10,904 nt of DNA from positions 8,547-19,450 of the forward strand of contig NWUY0300012258.1 in NCBI GenBank assembly GCA_004151065.3. Direction: 5' to 3'. Positions within the stretch are counted from its first letter, which is position 1. Every line of letters starts with the position of its first letter. Positions 1 through 7,930 of this stretch are shown here, piece after piece. The notes under the pieces are model-generated. The model was not told the DNA's origin. It did no database searches and saw nothing but the letters and a program-made list of their open reading frames with translations. This stretch comes from Larix sibirica (taxonomy: Eukaryota > Streptophyta > Pinopsida > Pinales > Pinaceae). The position numbers and the translations under genes were made by a program.

Positions 1-239
1 ATAGAAAAAAATAGTTTTTCCCCTTTCCCTCCAAGCTATTGACCCTTATGGTTAACATTATAATCATCTTAAATCCTATTGGTATTATAAAGTGGATTTT
101 GATATTACATTTTTTTGTTTTGAGGCCCATTTTTTACCTCAAAATTCCTTTAATAAAGTTATTCAATTTTTTTATCATGTTTCAGAAATTGCAAATGTTA
201 ATACCAACAACTCTTCCATGAACAATGAATTCATAAACA
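1..239. other. Unassigned left edge of window
   Basis: I recognise no domain here. It is AT-rich with T runs. It lies upstream of the first RT, so it may be the decayed protease-RT spacer of the same element, but no motif supports that. Short open frames on the + strand (39-221, 92-364) look like chance openings except that the end of the second (about 240 onward) runs into pol-like sequence. Confidence 0.3.
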
Positions 240-299
240 TGGGACCTACTGGAAATACTAGAACGATAAATCTTGAAAGTTGTCATTCATTGATAGAGA

Positions 300-1075
300 A
301 CATAGTCTTATCTTCCTATTTAGACAATATTAAGATGTGTTTCCCTATACATACAAAGATATAAAGACACATGATACCATAATTATACAATATGTAATCC
401 CCCTAAAAGATGATGTGAAACCATTCTAGCAGAAATTAAGGAAAGTGCGTTTAACTTGGATCCCTTGATACAAAAAGAATTGAAGAAATTTCTAGATGCT
501 AAAATCATATTTAAAATCAGAAATATGGAATGGGTATAAAACCTAGTCCCCATAAGGAAAGAATCAGGGGAGATAGGGTTATCATTGATTTTCAAATTTT
601 GAACAAGGCATCAAATAAGGACAATTGTCATGTTTCTTCAATGGAATTGATTTCACGGTTGGTGTTAGGATCATAGATGTTTTCCCTTTTAGATGGTTTT
701 TGCAGTTACAACCAAGTTTTGGTGGATTTAGCATACATATAGAAAAACCATATTTTGAAAGAAGTGGGGAACTTTCGCTTATTGAAGAATGCCATTCTAT
801 TTTATCAATGTTGGTGCTATGTTCCAACGAACCATGGATATAGCATACTGGGGATGCATAAACCACAATTTGGTCATACATTTGGATGATTTAATATTAT
901 ATTTGAACAATAATCGACCACATTCACTATCTAAACATATTTTTGAAAGGTGTAGAAAATATGTCATTTTTCTGAATCCCAAGTAAAGTATTTTTGCAGT
1001 TTCCTAAGGAAAATTTGTTGGCCATATTATCTCCAAAGATGGAATTTGATCCACCCAAACAGAATAAGAGCCAAC
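300..1075 (+). pseudogene. Reverse transcriptase domain, Ty3/gypsy (first element), degenerate
   Basis: This encoded the RT that copies element RNA into DNA in virus-like particles. The N-terminal lead-in is visible from about 316 (DVFPYTYKDIKTHD, then IPLKDDVKPF at about 394-423). A PLIQKELKKFLDAKII stretch follows at 462 in another frame, then RVIIDFQILNKAS at 575 in a third frame, LLDGF with the first catalytic Asp at 692-694, and WGTFAY plus FQRTMDIAY in the frame of 789. The catalytic box reads VIHLDDLILY with both Asp codons kept at 885-890; the usual Tyr or Phe before Leu is His here. The domain ends with FERCRKYVIFLNPK at about 942-983. At least three frame changes and several in-frame stops (for example TAG at 427, TAA at 537) rule out function. 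The copy is clearly gypsy-type by motif order, and host gene or copia origin is unlikely. Confidence 0.85.
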
Positions 1076-1790
1076 ATGTAAATCCCCATTCCTGTCAATA
1101 AGAAGGCAATGCAATCTTTCTTTGGACAAATAAACTTTGTAAGAATGTTTGTATCAAACTTTTCCTAAACTATCAAGCCTTTGCAAAACATGATCAAGAA
1201 AGATGGTACTTTCTAGTGGTCTCTAGTCTACAAATAATACTTTGAAAGGATGAATACCACAATACTTTCAACCCCAACATTGCGTAGTCTTGACTTTGAA
1301 AAGGATTTTTTATTGTGTAAATTCACAACAAACCATGCCCTTGAAACCGTGCTCACATAGAATATTAGAAACAAAATGAATGTCCAATTTATTTTAAGAG
1401 AACTGAATTATAGGAGGATAAATTGAATTATGAAATTTTTTATAAGAAATATTTTGTGATATTAAAGGCCATTGAATAGTTCAAGCCCTATATCTTAAAG
1501 AACCGCAATAAAATGATTGTACTTCACCCAACTGTCAGATATTTATTTGTTCAATATAAACTTGGTGAAAGAAGAGGAAATTGGATGGTAGCCATTCAAG
1601 AATATGATCTAGAAATTAAGATTGCAAAGACAGTGAGAGGTCAAGGATTATGCAAGCTTGCATCAAAAGCATTAGATCCAAATGAAATTTCAGAGGAAGG
1701 TTGGGAAAATAAAATCCTACACTTCACTGAAGAAGTCTTATACAACCCAACCATAGTAGATTTCTAGTACGTTGAATTGAAACAATCTCT
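1076..1790 (+). pseudogene. RT connection and RNase H-like region, Ty3/gypsy (first element), degenerate
   Basis: The stretch corresponds to the RT thumb/connection and RNase H, which removes the RNA strand after copying. Readable pieces are SFFGQINFVRMFVSNFS at about 1112, TIKPLQNMIKKDG after a stop, PTLRSLDFEKDFLL at about 1275-1317, and then a longer open stretch (1513-1767) with VLHPTVRYLFVQ, LGERRGNWM and RGQGLCKLASKAL. The 84-codon open frame begins at ATG 1513, but this is an internal piece of pol and not a gene start. The usual Asp-Ala-Ser catalytic segment of RNase H is not intact (KFTTNHALETVLT takes its place). Stops interrupt both halves. The GERRGNW motif and following DLEIK block are the best lineage clue for a Tat-like element. 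Confidence 0.75.
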
Positions 1791-1799
1791 CGAAACCGG

Positions 1800-2330
1800 C
1801 ACAAACCCGAGTGCTTTGAAATCTAAACAAAAAAGAGACTTGATTCTTAAGTCTACTCAATACCAATTAATAAGTGGTTTTTAATTTGGAAAAATTACAA
1901 CGGAGTACTACTAAGATGCTTGGAAAAGCAAGATTCCGAAAAATTCCTCAAAGAATTACGTAATGGACCTGATGGATGACGTTACACTTGGGAAACCACA
2001 ATTCATAAGATTCTAAGAGTGGGATACTATTGGATAACATTGTTTAAATATGCCTATTCATGTGCTCAAAGTGCAAATTTTTTCATACAAGGGGTATATG
2101 TGAGAAGAAACAAACCATTCCCATGCAACCAATGAAAATAGATGAACCATTCCAACAATGGGGTTTGAATATCATGGGAGAAATAAATACAAAATTTTAC
2201 GCAATACAAATACATTTTCACTACTACAGAATACTTTACACCATGGCCAGAAGTAGACCTCCTTCTATCATTGACCAAGTCCTTAAGCTTATTTTAATTA
2301 GTTTCCTATGTAGGGAAACTGATTTGTAAT
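1800..2330 (+). pseudogene. Integrase N-terminal part, Ty3/gypsy (first element), degenerate and truncated
   Basis: Integrase inserts the cDNA into the chromosome. The lead-in ILKSTQYQLISG is at about 1842, followed by CLEKQDSEKFLKELRNGPDG at about 1919-1978 in another frame, HKILRVGYYW near 2010, and MCSKCKFFHTRG from 2060. In the HHCC zinc-binding module the two His positions are not kept (RNGPDG then RYT), but the CxxC is (CSKC at about 2063-2074). The catalytic core starts at DEPFQQWGLNIMGEIN (about 2132-2185), where the first catalytic Asp of the D,D-35-E triad is Asn (AAT, 2168-2170). A weak FTPWPEV remnant follows, then similarity stops around 2330. The second Asp and the Glu are absent. 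Dead pseudogene. Confidence 0.75.
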
Positions 2331-2503
2331 AAGTAGTCTTAGCCTGCATTTCAAATTTTTGAATCTTTTACCTTCATAGGTTTGGTTTTATTTAAATTTT
2401 ATTTCCTTAAATGTTTTTGTGTTTTAGCTCATTTTCAGCTAAAATTTTCTTTGAAGATTGTTTTGACCATCATTGAAGGTCAATCGAGCATATGTTGAGG
2501 CAT

Positions 2504-2555
2504 ATTAGCACTTTAGCACTTGAACAATGTTGAGCCAATAATTCAGAGTGCTAAT
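2504..2555. repeat. Short inverted repeat (9-bp arms)
   Basis: ATTAGCACT at 2504-2512 and its exact reverse complement AGTGCTAAT at 2547-2555, with a 34-base spacer. It may be chance in AT-rich DNA. No T-run follows and no function is implied. Confidence 0.3.
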
Positions 2556-2564
2556 GCTTGAGTT

Positions 2565-2816
2565 TTGACGTTGGAGGGAAAATGCTTTTATTACAATTTA
2601 GAAACACAAAAAAACATTATGAGTGGTCGGACTGCGAACATTATGAATAACAAGTCATGGTTGTTCTTATACCCTGGTTTGAAAAAAGAATTTGATATGA
2701 TAAAGTATCCACCCATACACATTAAAAAGGTATATCATGAGAAGGGTGAAAAGTTGAAAGTCCATGGAGATGAGAAGCAAAATGAGAGAATTACTCAAGT
2801 ACTGAGACATGGATAA
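2565..2816 (+). CDS. Unrecognised 83-codon open frame, doubtful gene
   Basis: An open stretch ends at TAA 2814-2816. The first in-frame ATG is at 2619, leaving about 65 codons; upstream of that only a TTG could start it, which is unlikely in a nuclear plant gene. The predicted product is rich in Lys, Glu and Asn, with a C-terminal stretch IHIKKVYHEKGEKLKVHGDE. It shows no signal peptide or membrane segment. I recognise no domain. It lies between two dead retrotransposons, in the same orientation as both, so the most economical view is a remnant of a retroelement or captured sequence rather than an active gene. Chance opening is also possible, although about 250 bases open is somewhat long for such AT-rich DNA. 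Confidence 0.15.
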   Translation: MTLEGKCFYYNLETQKNIMSGRTANIMNNKSWLFLYPGLKKEFDMIKYPPIHIKKVYHEKGEKLKVHGDEKQNERITQVLRHG

Positions 2817-3033
2817 TCATATATAATGAAGATACCAAAAGAAAGGCAGTTTTTCCCTGTAAGTGCTTAAGTCCATTGCTTCCCAAATCCAATATTTAAT
2901 AAGATTCCAAAATAAAAGAAAATGTTCAGGGATAGAAGTACAATTCAAAAAAGGGAAATACAATTAATTCCATCGAGGCTATGAATGCTCGCTAGTAGCG
3001 GGGAAATGAATTTCATACCATGGTGACTCCATG

Positions 3034-3083
3034 GGGGTTATGGACACTCGTGGCTAGTGGGGTTATGGACACTCGTGGCTAGT
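3034..3083. repeat. Perfect tandem duplication, 25 bp x2
   Basis: Unit GGGGTTATGGACACTCGTGG plus GCTAGT-type ending is present as exact copies at 3034-3058 and 3059-3083. A diverged relative lies just upstream at about 2979-3002. The identity of the two copies implies a recent duplication (or homogenisation) compared with the decay around it. Confidence 0.9.
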
Positions 3084-3206
3084 GGAGAAACTCCTAAGGG
3101 ATACTATATCGTGGCTTGGTGAAAGTCATTATAATTCCAAATCTATCGTGACTTGTGACATAGACTTCAATCCATTTCATCAATCTATGCTTTGAGAAAA
3201 TAAGCC

Positions 3207-3278
3207 TCATCATATTTGTCCTTCAGCATGAGAGATGATTTTTCATCATATTTGTCCTTCAGCATGAGAGATGATTTT
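3207..3278. repeat. Perfect tandem duplication, 36 bp x2
   Basis: Two exact 36-bp copies, 3207-3242 and 3243-3278, each beginning TCATCATATTTGTCC and ending in GAGATGATTTT. The unit is a multiple of three but shows no convincing coding frame. Confidence 0.95.
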
Positions 3279-3850
3279 TTTTAAGATGGTGTGTAGGTAT
3301 AATCGTTGACCTCTTGTAAGAAAAGGTGCTCAAAGACCCACTGTTGGGATTCATTTTTGATAAGTTTTGCACTCATTTAAGTTAACATTTTTGCACCTAA
3401 TACTTCTTATTATCCTACTTATTTTCCCATACTTCCGTGTTTTTCCCCATATCGAGTGGTCCAATTATCATCTTGACTATATGAGGTAATTATGTTCAAT
3501 TAGACATGATTTATTACGTTTTGTTACTTATTTTAAATATAAGATGATTGGTCTAACCATCGTGGGGTTTGCAGCGGTTATGTCTGTTTGAAATAACAGT
3601 TTTGCGCGCTACTGGAACTATGAGTTTCGGTAATTCAGTGTCTCTATCTTTCAATATCGCGTGCTACTGGAATTGCGGGCCTGATTCTTGCGCCACCCAA
3701 GCTATTTCTGGAGGAGTCAAAACCCGATTAAAGATTGAGATAAGTTCGACAATGTATGCATCACGTTCCATATCAAGATCCTTAGCACTTCCTTTTGATT
3801 GGGATCATGATCAGTAATTGGTGAAGTCATGTGCGATTTGGATTGTAATC

Positions 3851-3880
3851 GCGATTTCATGTTTCCATTCATGAAATCGC
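3851..3880. repeat. Perfect 11-bp stem hairpin inside the LTR
   Basis: GCGATTTCATG at 3851-3861 and its exact reverse complement CATGAAATCGC at 3870-3880 flank an 8-base loop. A second short pairing (GGATT 3840-3844 with AATCC 3890-3894) could extend it across an internal loop. It lies about 45 bases upstream of a TATATA sequence; a regulatory or RNA-structure role is possible but unproven. Confidence 0.6.
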
Positions 3881-3924
3881 TTAATGAGGAATCCATAATA
3901 TTTCTATGATTACACATTAACTCC

Positions 3925-3930
3925 TATATA
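3925..3930 (+). promoter_or_regulatory. Possible LTR TATA box
   Basis: TATATA within CTCCTATATATTG is the clearest TATA-like site in the LTR. An alternative is AAATATAAG at 3536-3544. No transcript evidence exists, and AT-rich DNA yields such matches often. Confidence 0.2.
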
Positions 3931-4980
3931 TTGTAAAAAAGTCCTATGGATATTTTAGCTCAGATTCTTCTGTCTGCATACAGAGTATAGGGAGTGCTGG
4001 TGATAAAGTTCAGATCTCTTTTGAACTCCTATGATGTACTCCTTGTTTTGATTAATGAATATTATGCATTTCTGATCATTTTATAAGCTCTTATTCACTG
4101 TAGTGCACTCAGCCAGAAGGGCCCCCTGTTCCGAGTTACATTGGTTGTGTTAGATTGTAGGTTTGGGTTGCACAAGTGTGTTTGATGCATTCACAACCTG
4201 TTCAGGACTTGTCTCAGGTTTGATTGTTATTTTATTTCAGATTCATCTCAGGCATGTTATTTAGTATATTTACAATTTTGTTGCAAATTCATTTCTTGAG
4301 TTACCATTTGAATTTATAAAGAATGTCTGGTGTTGTAAATTAATATTGAATCCTGTAGGATTAATGGTGAATGCTTGGATTTGTTTTACTTGGAGAGGAT
4401 CCTCATCTACCTGGTGATTTCCAGTAGTTGAAAAGTTGTAAACTTGAGAGTCCATATGTGATCTAACTGACACAGGGCCTAGACCTATGATCTTTCACCT
4501 ACATGGTTTATTTTCATGAACAATGTGGTTAAAACATCTCTCCAATTTGTAGAAAAAGCATAGGTTGTTTTTTGGTGTTTTGATAGTTCCAGTAGCTGGT
4601 ATAGGATCATCATTTGATTTGATAACTGGTTGTTGGAACATACAAAGTAATCTCATATGGTGTGTTGATTATTATTTTGGGAGTTGTAATATGGTTTGTT
4701 TATTGTTTGCATAGTTAAGGCATCAATATCAGACTTTCAATTGAACATTGTGATAATATCAAACAAAACCTTTGCTTACAAGTTCAAATCTAAAAAAGTA
4801 AATTGTTGGTATAAACACAATGAATTCATTTAATCTATCTGAGATTTATTTTGAGTAGTTTATGAAGTAGGACCAATTGAACTTATTTCTGCATATATTT
4901 TGCATGGCATCTCATTATTTTACAAACCCTGGTCGATCATTTATATGAAGTAAAATAAGCAATTATTTTGCCCAACATTT

Positions 4981-4998
4981 TGGCGTCACTGCCGAGGA
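4981..4998 (+). other. Primer binding site, tRNA-Asp type, mutated
   Basis: TGGCGTCACTGCCGAGGA, three bases after the LTR end. It matches 14 of 18 positions of the complement of the plant tRNA-Asp 3' end (TGGCGCCGTTGCCGGGGA, from general knowledge), the primer used by Athila and related gypsy elements. All four differences are transitions, three of them C-to-T or G-to-A, as expected from decay of methylated cytosines. Confidence 0.8.
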
Positions 4999-5200
4999 GG
5001 TGTCAAAGAACTAGGTCTTAGTTGATGTTTGTTTTGTTTGGATATGATTAAATGTGAGTAATAGATTATTTTTATGTGCAGGTAATTTGGTACCTGAGAA
5101 CACAACAGGGCGGTGTGGTAAGACGAGAGGTAAGAACCTGCACATTGGCTTACTTTGGTAAGTACACGACTTTGTTAGATGTAGATGGTGTTGGTATTGT
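4999..5200 (+). other. Leader between primer binding site and gag
   Basis: An untranslated leader of about 200 bases with no domain. It contains three GGTAAG-type sequences (near 5117, 5129 and 5157); the last, GGTAAGTA at 5157-5164, is a good match to a plant 5' splice donor. No paired acceptor was identified, so splicing is speculation. Confidence 0.5.
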
Positions 5201-5332
5201 ATGAATCGAGAAAGAGATAGTAAGGGGAGATTTCTTAAAAATAAGATTCCTACAATTGTTGCTTTTGGTAGCACCATCAAAACCCCTTCATCTACTAATA
5301 TGTTGGCAAGAAAGAATATTAAAAGGTCTGCA

Positions 5333-5431
5333 GGGAAAACTCCAGTGAACCGAATTGAACATTCAGGGAAAACTCTAGTGAACTGAATTGAGCATTCAAG
5401 GAAAACTCCAGTGAACCGAATTGAACATTCA
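5333..5431 (+). repeat. In-frame 33-bp tandem triplication in gag
   Basis: Copies at 5333-5365, 5366-5398 and 5399-5431 each encode an 11-residue unit of the form GKTPVNRIEHS. Copies 1 and 3 differ by one base (GGG to AGG at the start). Copy 2 differs by CCA to CTA, CGA to TGA and GAA to GAG. The length is a whole number of codons, so the expansion kept the frame; copy 2 later gained the stop. Confidence 0.95.
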
Positions 5432-5622
5432 TTTACAGGACATAAGCCTGCAACATCGACCAACGTAGAACCTTTGAACTCTCCAGCAGGACCCACAGGT
5501 GGAGCAATTATTGTTGGTAACACAATGAGTACATTGAAGCAGTAATTGTTGGGTTAGAGCCCTCGCATCTTGAAACATGGTTAAGTTTAATTGAGGGAAA
5601 TATGGAAGAAGGTGAAGGTGAG

Positions 5623-5706
5623 ACACACAACCATAGGGAGGAGGAACATAATCATCGAGAGGAAAGACATAGTCATCAGGAGGAAGAACATACAAATGAG
5701 GAAGAA
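5623..5706 (+). repeat. Four-unit 21-bp His/Glu heptad repeat in gag
   Basis: In the frame starting 5527, four successive seven-codon units read THNHREE, EHNHREE, RHSHQEE and EHTNEEE (5623-5643, 5644-5664, 5665-5685, 5686-5706). The stretch is strongly acidic with paired His residues. The copies are diverged, so the expansion is older than the 33-bp triplication upstream. Function unknown; a charged spacer or metal-binding segment are possibilities only. Confidence 0.85.
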
Positions 5707-6613
5707 GTAAATTTTGGCTTTCCATCACTGATCCTCTTTCAATTGTGCAAATGAAGAATATCCCCCCTCTACACTTCCTCATTTCCACGGTCGGGTAAGT
5801 GATGATCCTGATTCCTTTTTGTTTGAATTTGATATTTTGTGTAGAAGTTATGACTACTCTAGTAATGCACAAAAATTAAAGTTGTTTCTTGCCACTCTCA
5901 AAGATTCAGCATTAAGCTGGTTTATGGGATTAAGGGGAGACACAATAAGGACTTGGGAAGAGATGAGAAGGGTATTTATTCAAAAGTATCAGGAATATTG
6001 CAAGGCAAGGGAGTTGAGAGAGGAAATATTCCAAATGAAACAAGCAGAAGATGAGAGCCTGGAGGATTATCTTAAGCGATTTAGATATAACCTCTGACGT
6101 TCCAAACAACATAGACTAGACCAAGAGACAATAAAAGTTATCTTTTTAATATGCATTTCAGATGAATCTATGAATGTGCTTAATTTAATGGGGGATGGGG
6201 ATGTTTCTCGGCTACCCCTCAATAGAATTGGTGAATTATGTATGAAATATTCAAGGAAGCAAGCAAGAACAGGTAAGGGACCTCACGACCCTCTCCTTAA
6301 AAATATTAAGAGTTCATCAGGAGGAGTCACTAGAACAAAATTGGGTAACATTTTGGAAAGTTTAAAGACTGACATTCTTGGCACCCTTAGAATGCAACTA
6401 GATGCATTACGAGCTATGAAAAAGAGGGATGAAGAGAATGCAACCTTAGCTATCTTTTGTTCTAAGTGTCGTAGAAATCATCCTTTGAAGGAATGTCCTC
6501 TAAATAAGATTTATGTTTGTGGTATTTGTGTAGATAATCCTTCTACAAGTCACTTCCCTTTGCTTCCTAGATTTAAAGTAGTGTACCGGGGGGAAGAGGA
6601 GGACATATGGTAA

Positions 6614-7318
6614 TTATGTGCATTAGCAGCTAAAAATTCATGGCAGCCTCATCCATCAGTTATGCCTATTGATCCCACCATTCCAAATTCTACATATTTT
6701 ATAGGACAATAATATACTTGGAATCAAACAACCCCTTGGAAAACATGGCCTCAATAGTTGACTCAGACTCACCCTCGGAAACAATGATGGATAGGATCCT
6801 ACTTTGGGACTATGCCTCTGTACCCTTACCCCATGCAACACCACCCTCCTCTGCAACCTCGACATTTCTCACATTTCCCTCAGCTGCCTCAACAATTTCC
6901 ACCTCAACCTTATTTGCAAATACCTACTCAACCTGTGCTACCAACTATCTAATCACAACAACTTAAGCTGCCTGCCCTATATCCCCCTAGGAAACACCAA
7001 CTTCCTATCCAACCAGTAGCTAACCCAAATAATCCAACTCAACATGTTCTTCAAGTTGAGTTGCATCCCTTCCAAACATATACAGTCACTCATGTAAGAC
7101 TACAGGATATCCATTTACATTATGGGAAGGTGCTTAAAAATTCAAACCTAGTCATTGTTGAGGAAGAAGAGGAAGAGTCGATTCCTAATTTAGTCATTGA
7201 TGACGAACCCCCAGTTGTATATAATAAGTAAGACACCCATTCAGAGCAGCCATCCTCTTCAAGAGAATCATCGTATCCAGAGAGATTACAAATGCGTAAT
7301 CCTATGGTTACTCCTGAG
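6614..7318 (+). pseudogene. gag-protease linker, Pro/Gln-rich, decayed
   Basis: No enzyme domain is seen. In the same frame as gag, 6815-6952 encodes a Pro/Gln/His-rich low-complexity stretch (YPYPMQHHPPLQP, then FPQLPQQFPPQP), ended by a TAA, and a similar PIQPVANPNNPTQ piece continues to about 7050. An acidic stretch (VEEEEEE-type, about 7158-7176) follows. Such linkers are usual between gag and protease in gypsy elements. Several stops break it. Confidence 0.6.
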
Positions 7319-7930
7319 TATGATTTGGTCATTGAAATTAAGAATGTTTGTATTAAAATTCCCTTACTTCAAGCCTTAAAAAACATACCCATCTATGCCA
7401 AAACGTTAAAGGAACTGTGTGTAAAATAGCCAGGGAGGAAAAGAAAAGATCCTCCCACCATTCACTTTGTTGGAGAAACAACTAATCTTATAAGTTGAAG
7501 GAATCTCATTGAAAAGTACATAGATCCTAGAAATCTTGTAGTCTCTATGCAAATTAATGAGATCTGTCTCCCTAACACCTTGATTGATCTTGGAGTAAAA
7601 ATCAACATTATGACCATAGGGACTATGAAACGTTTGAATTTGAAAAATATATGTCCAACTCCTACAATCCTTGAACCTGCTGACCGCTCCAAGATTAAAC
7701 CAGAAGGGATTCTAGAAGATGTGATAGTAGCTTTGGACTCTTGGACATATCCGGGATATTTTTTGGTGTTGTAGCCTAAGACTTCTTTGGGAGGCCATCC
7801 TGACAATATTGGGAGGACTTGGCTTGCGACTGCCAATGCCTTTATAGGATGTAGATCTAGAAACATGATCATCTCTTAAGGGGATGCAGTCAAACAAATA
7901 ACATTGTTCCCACCGGAAAGACCCCTGGCA
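7319..7930 (+). pseudogene. Aspartic protease (retropepsin-like) of the Athila-like element, broken
   Basis: This protease would cut the Gag-Pol precursor. The lead-in LLQALKNIPIYAKTLKEL (about 7367-7420) and GRKRKDPPTIHFVGE (about 7433-7477) is typical of Athila-like pol. The active-site segment reads NTLIDLGVKINIM at about 7574-7612: the catalytic Asp and Gly of the D-x-G motif are kept, but the following Ala common in plant elements is Val. The C-terminal part has ADRSKIKPEGILEDVIV (about 7682-7732), DSWTYPGYFLVL and a GGHPDNIGRTWLATANAF segment. Stops at 7427-7429 (TAG), 7496-7498 (TGA), 7772-7774 (TAG) and 7877-7879 (TAA) break it. The frame is that of gag, consistent with an original Gag-Pol fusion. 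Confidence 0.8.

Larger units (their letters stand above)
240..2330 (+). mobile_element. Decayed Ty3/gypsy element, internal pol remnant, probably Tat-like
   Basis: A run of RT, RNase H and integrase-like fragments occurs in the Ty3/gypsy order on the + strand. No LTR, primer binding site, gag or protease of this copy is in the window; its left part lies outside and its right end fades near 2330. The reading frame changes repeatedly, and stops are frequent, so it is older than the second gypsy element at 3342. Assignment to the Tat branch rests on the linker after RNase H (GERRGNWM near 1570, then a Gln-rich and DLEIK stretch), which I know from Tat-type plant elements. That is family knowledge, not an alignment. 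Confidence 0.75.
2331..3341. other. Inter-element region without recognisable gene; possible 3' untranslated remnant of first element
   Basis: The left part (2340-2460) is strongly T-rich on the + strand. The middle holds one short unexplained ORF. The right part (2980-3280) holds two perfect tandem duplications and a related, more diverged unit near 2979-3002 (TATGAATGCTCG, then CTAGTAGCGGGG). Tat/Ogre-type elements are known for hypervariable, tandem-repeat-bearing 3' untranslated regions, which would fit the position after an integrase, but no polypurine tract or LTR of the first element can be seen. I saw no RNA gene here. Confidence 0.4.
3342..4977 (+). repeat. 5' LTR of the Athila-like element
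   Basis: It starts TGTTGGG (3342-3348) and ends CCCAACA (4971-4977): a perfect 7-bp terminal inverted repeat with the canonical TG...CA ends. Three bases (TTT) then separate it from a primer binding site. The 1636-bp length fits Athila-type LTRs, which are usually well above 1 kb. The LTR should carry promoter, transcript start and polyadenylation signals. An imperfect internal repeat is visible (GCTACTGGAA at 3608-3617 and 3663-3672, each preceded by a GC-rich CGCG-type tract). Short open frames inside (for example 3569-3817) have no recognisable content. The boundary call would be settled by the 3' LTR, which is not in the window. Confidence 0.75.
5201..6613 (+). pseudogene. gag: gag of the Athila-like element, broken
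   Basis: Gag forms the virus-like particle and packages RNA. I place the start at ATG 5201 (MNRERDSKGRFLKNK), the first ATG after the leader in the frame used by most of gag. The N-terminal part carries a triplicated 11-residue unit with a TGA at 5384-5386. The frame then shifts near 5525, near 5720 and in the C-run near 5765 before returning to the original. The retrotransposon gag core is at about 5800-6090 (FLFEFDILCRSYDY, ATLKDSALSWFMGLRGD, TIRTWEEM), ended by TGA 6095-6097 and continuing from about 6115. A CCHC zinc knuckle lies at 6458-6496 (C-x2-C-x3-H-x4-C); a second Cys pair at 6518-6529 lacks a normal His/Cys partner. The ORF closes at 6613. Not functional. Confidence 0.85.

Noticed and set aside
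2340-2460. T-rich stretch as an intron or transcription terminator of a host gene
   Set aside because: No flanking exon or host-type coding sequence was found; T-rich DNA is common in this background.
3804-3813. GATCATGATC palindrome
   Set aside because: A 10-bp palindrome is expected by chance in a window of this length and lies in LTR sequence without further support.
3569-3817. 82-codon ORF inside the LTR
   Set aside because: It lies wholly within a well-delimited LTR, shows no domain, and contains part of an internal near-repeat.
4270-4473. 67-codon antisense ORF in the LTR
   Set aside because: Short, no recognisable content, in non-coding LTR sequence.
3342-4977. LTR as the 3' LTR of the first (Tat-like) element
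   Set aside because: A primer binding site follows directly and the sequence just upstream is not a polypurine tract. The first element seems to be of another lineage. A shared LTR from recombination cannot be fully excluded.
5011-5523. 170-codon antisense ORF over the leader and gag start
   Set aside because: It is the mirror of the repeated gag segment (its own repeats follow the 33-bp units), starts without a convincing context and has no domain. Tat-type antisense ORFs are known downstream of integrase, not over gag.
5429-5872. 147-codon antisense ORF over gag
   Set aside because: Overlaps the gag sequence and heptad repeat. The repetitive sequence leaves the opposite strand free of stops; no domain is seen.
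7462-7872. 136-codon antisense ORF over the protease
   Set aside because: The + strand carries a clear retropepsin segment here, so this is a shadow.
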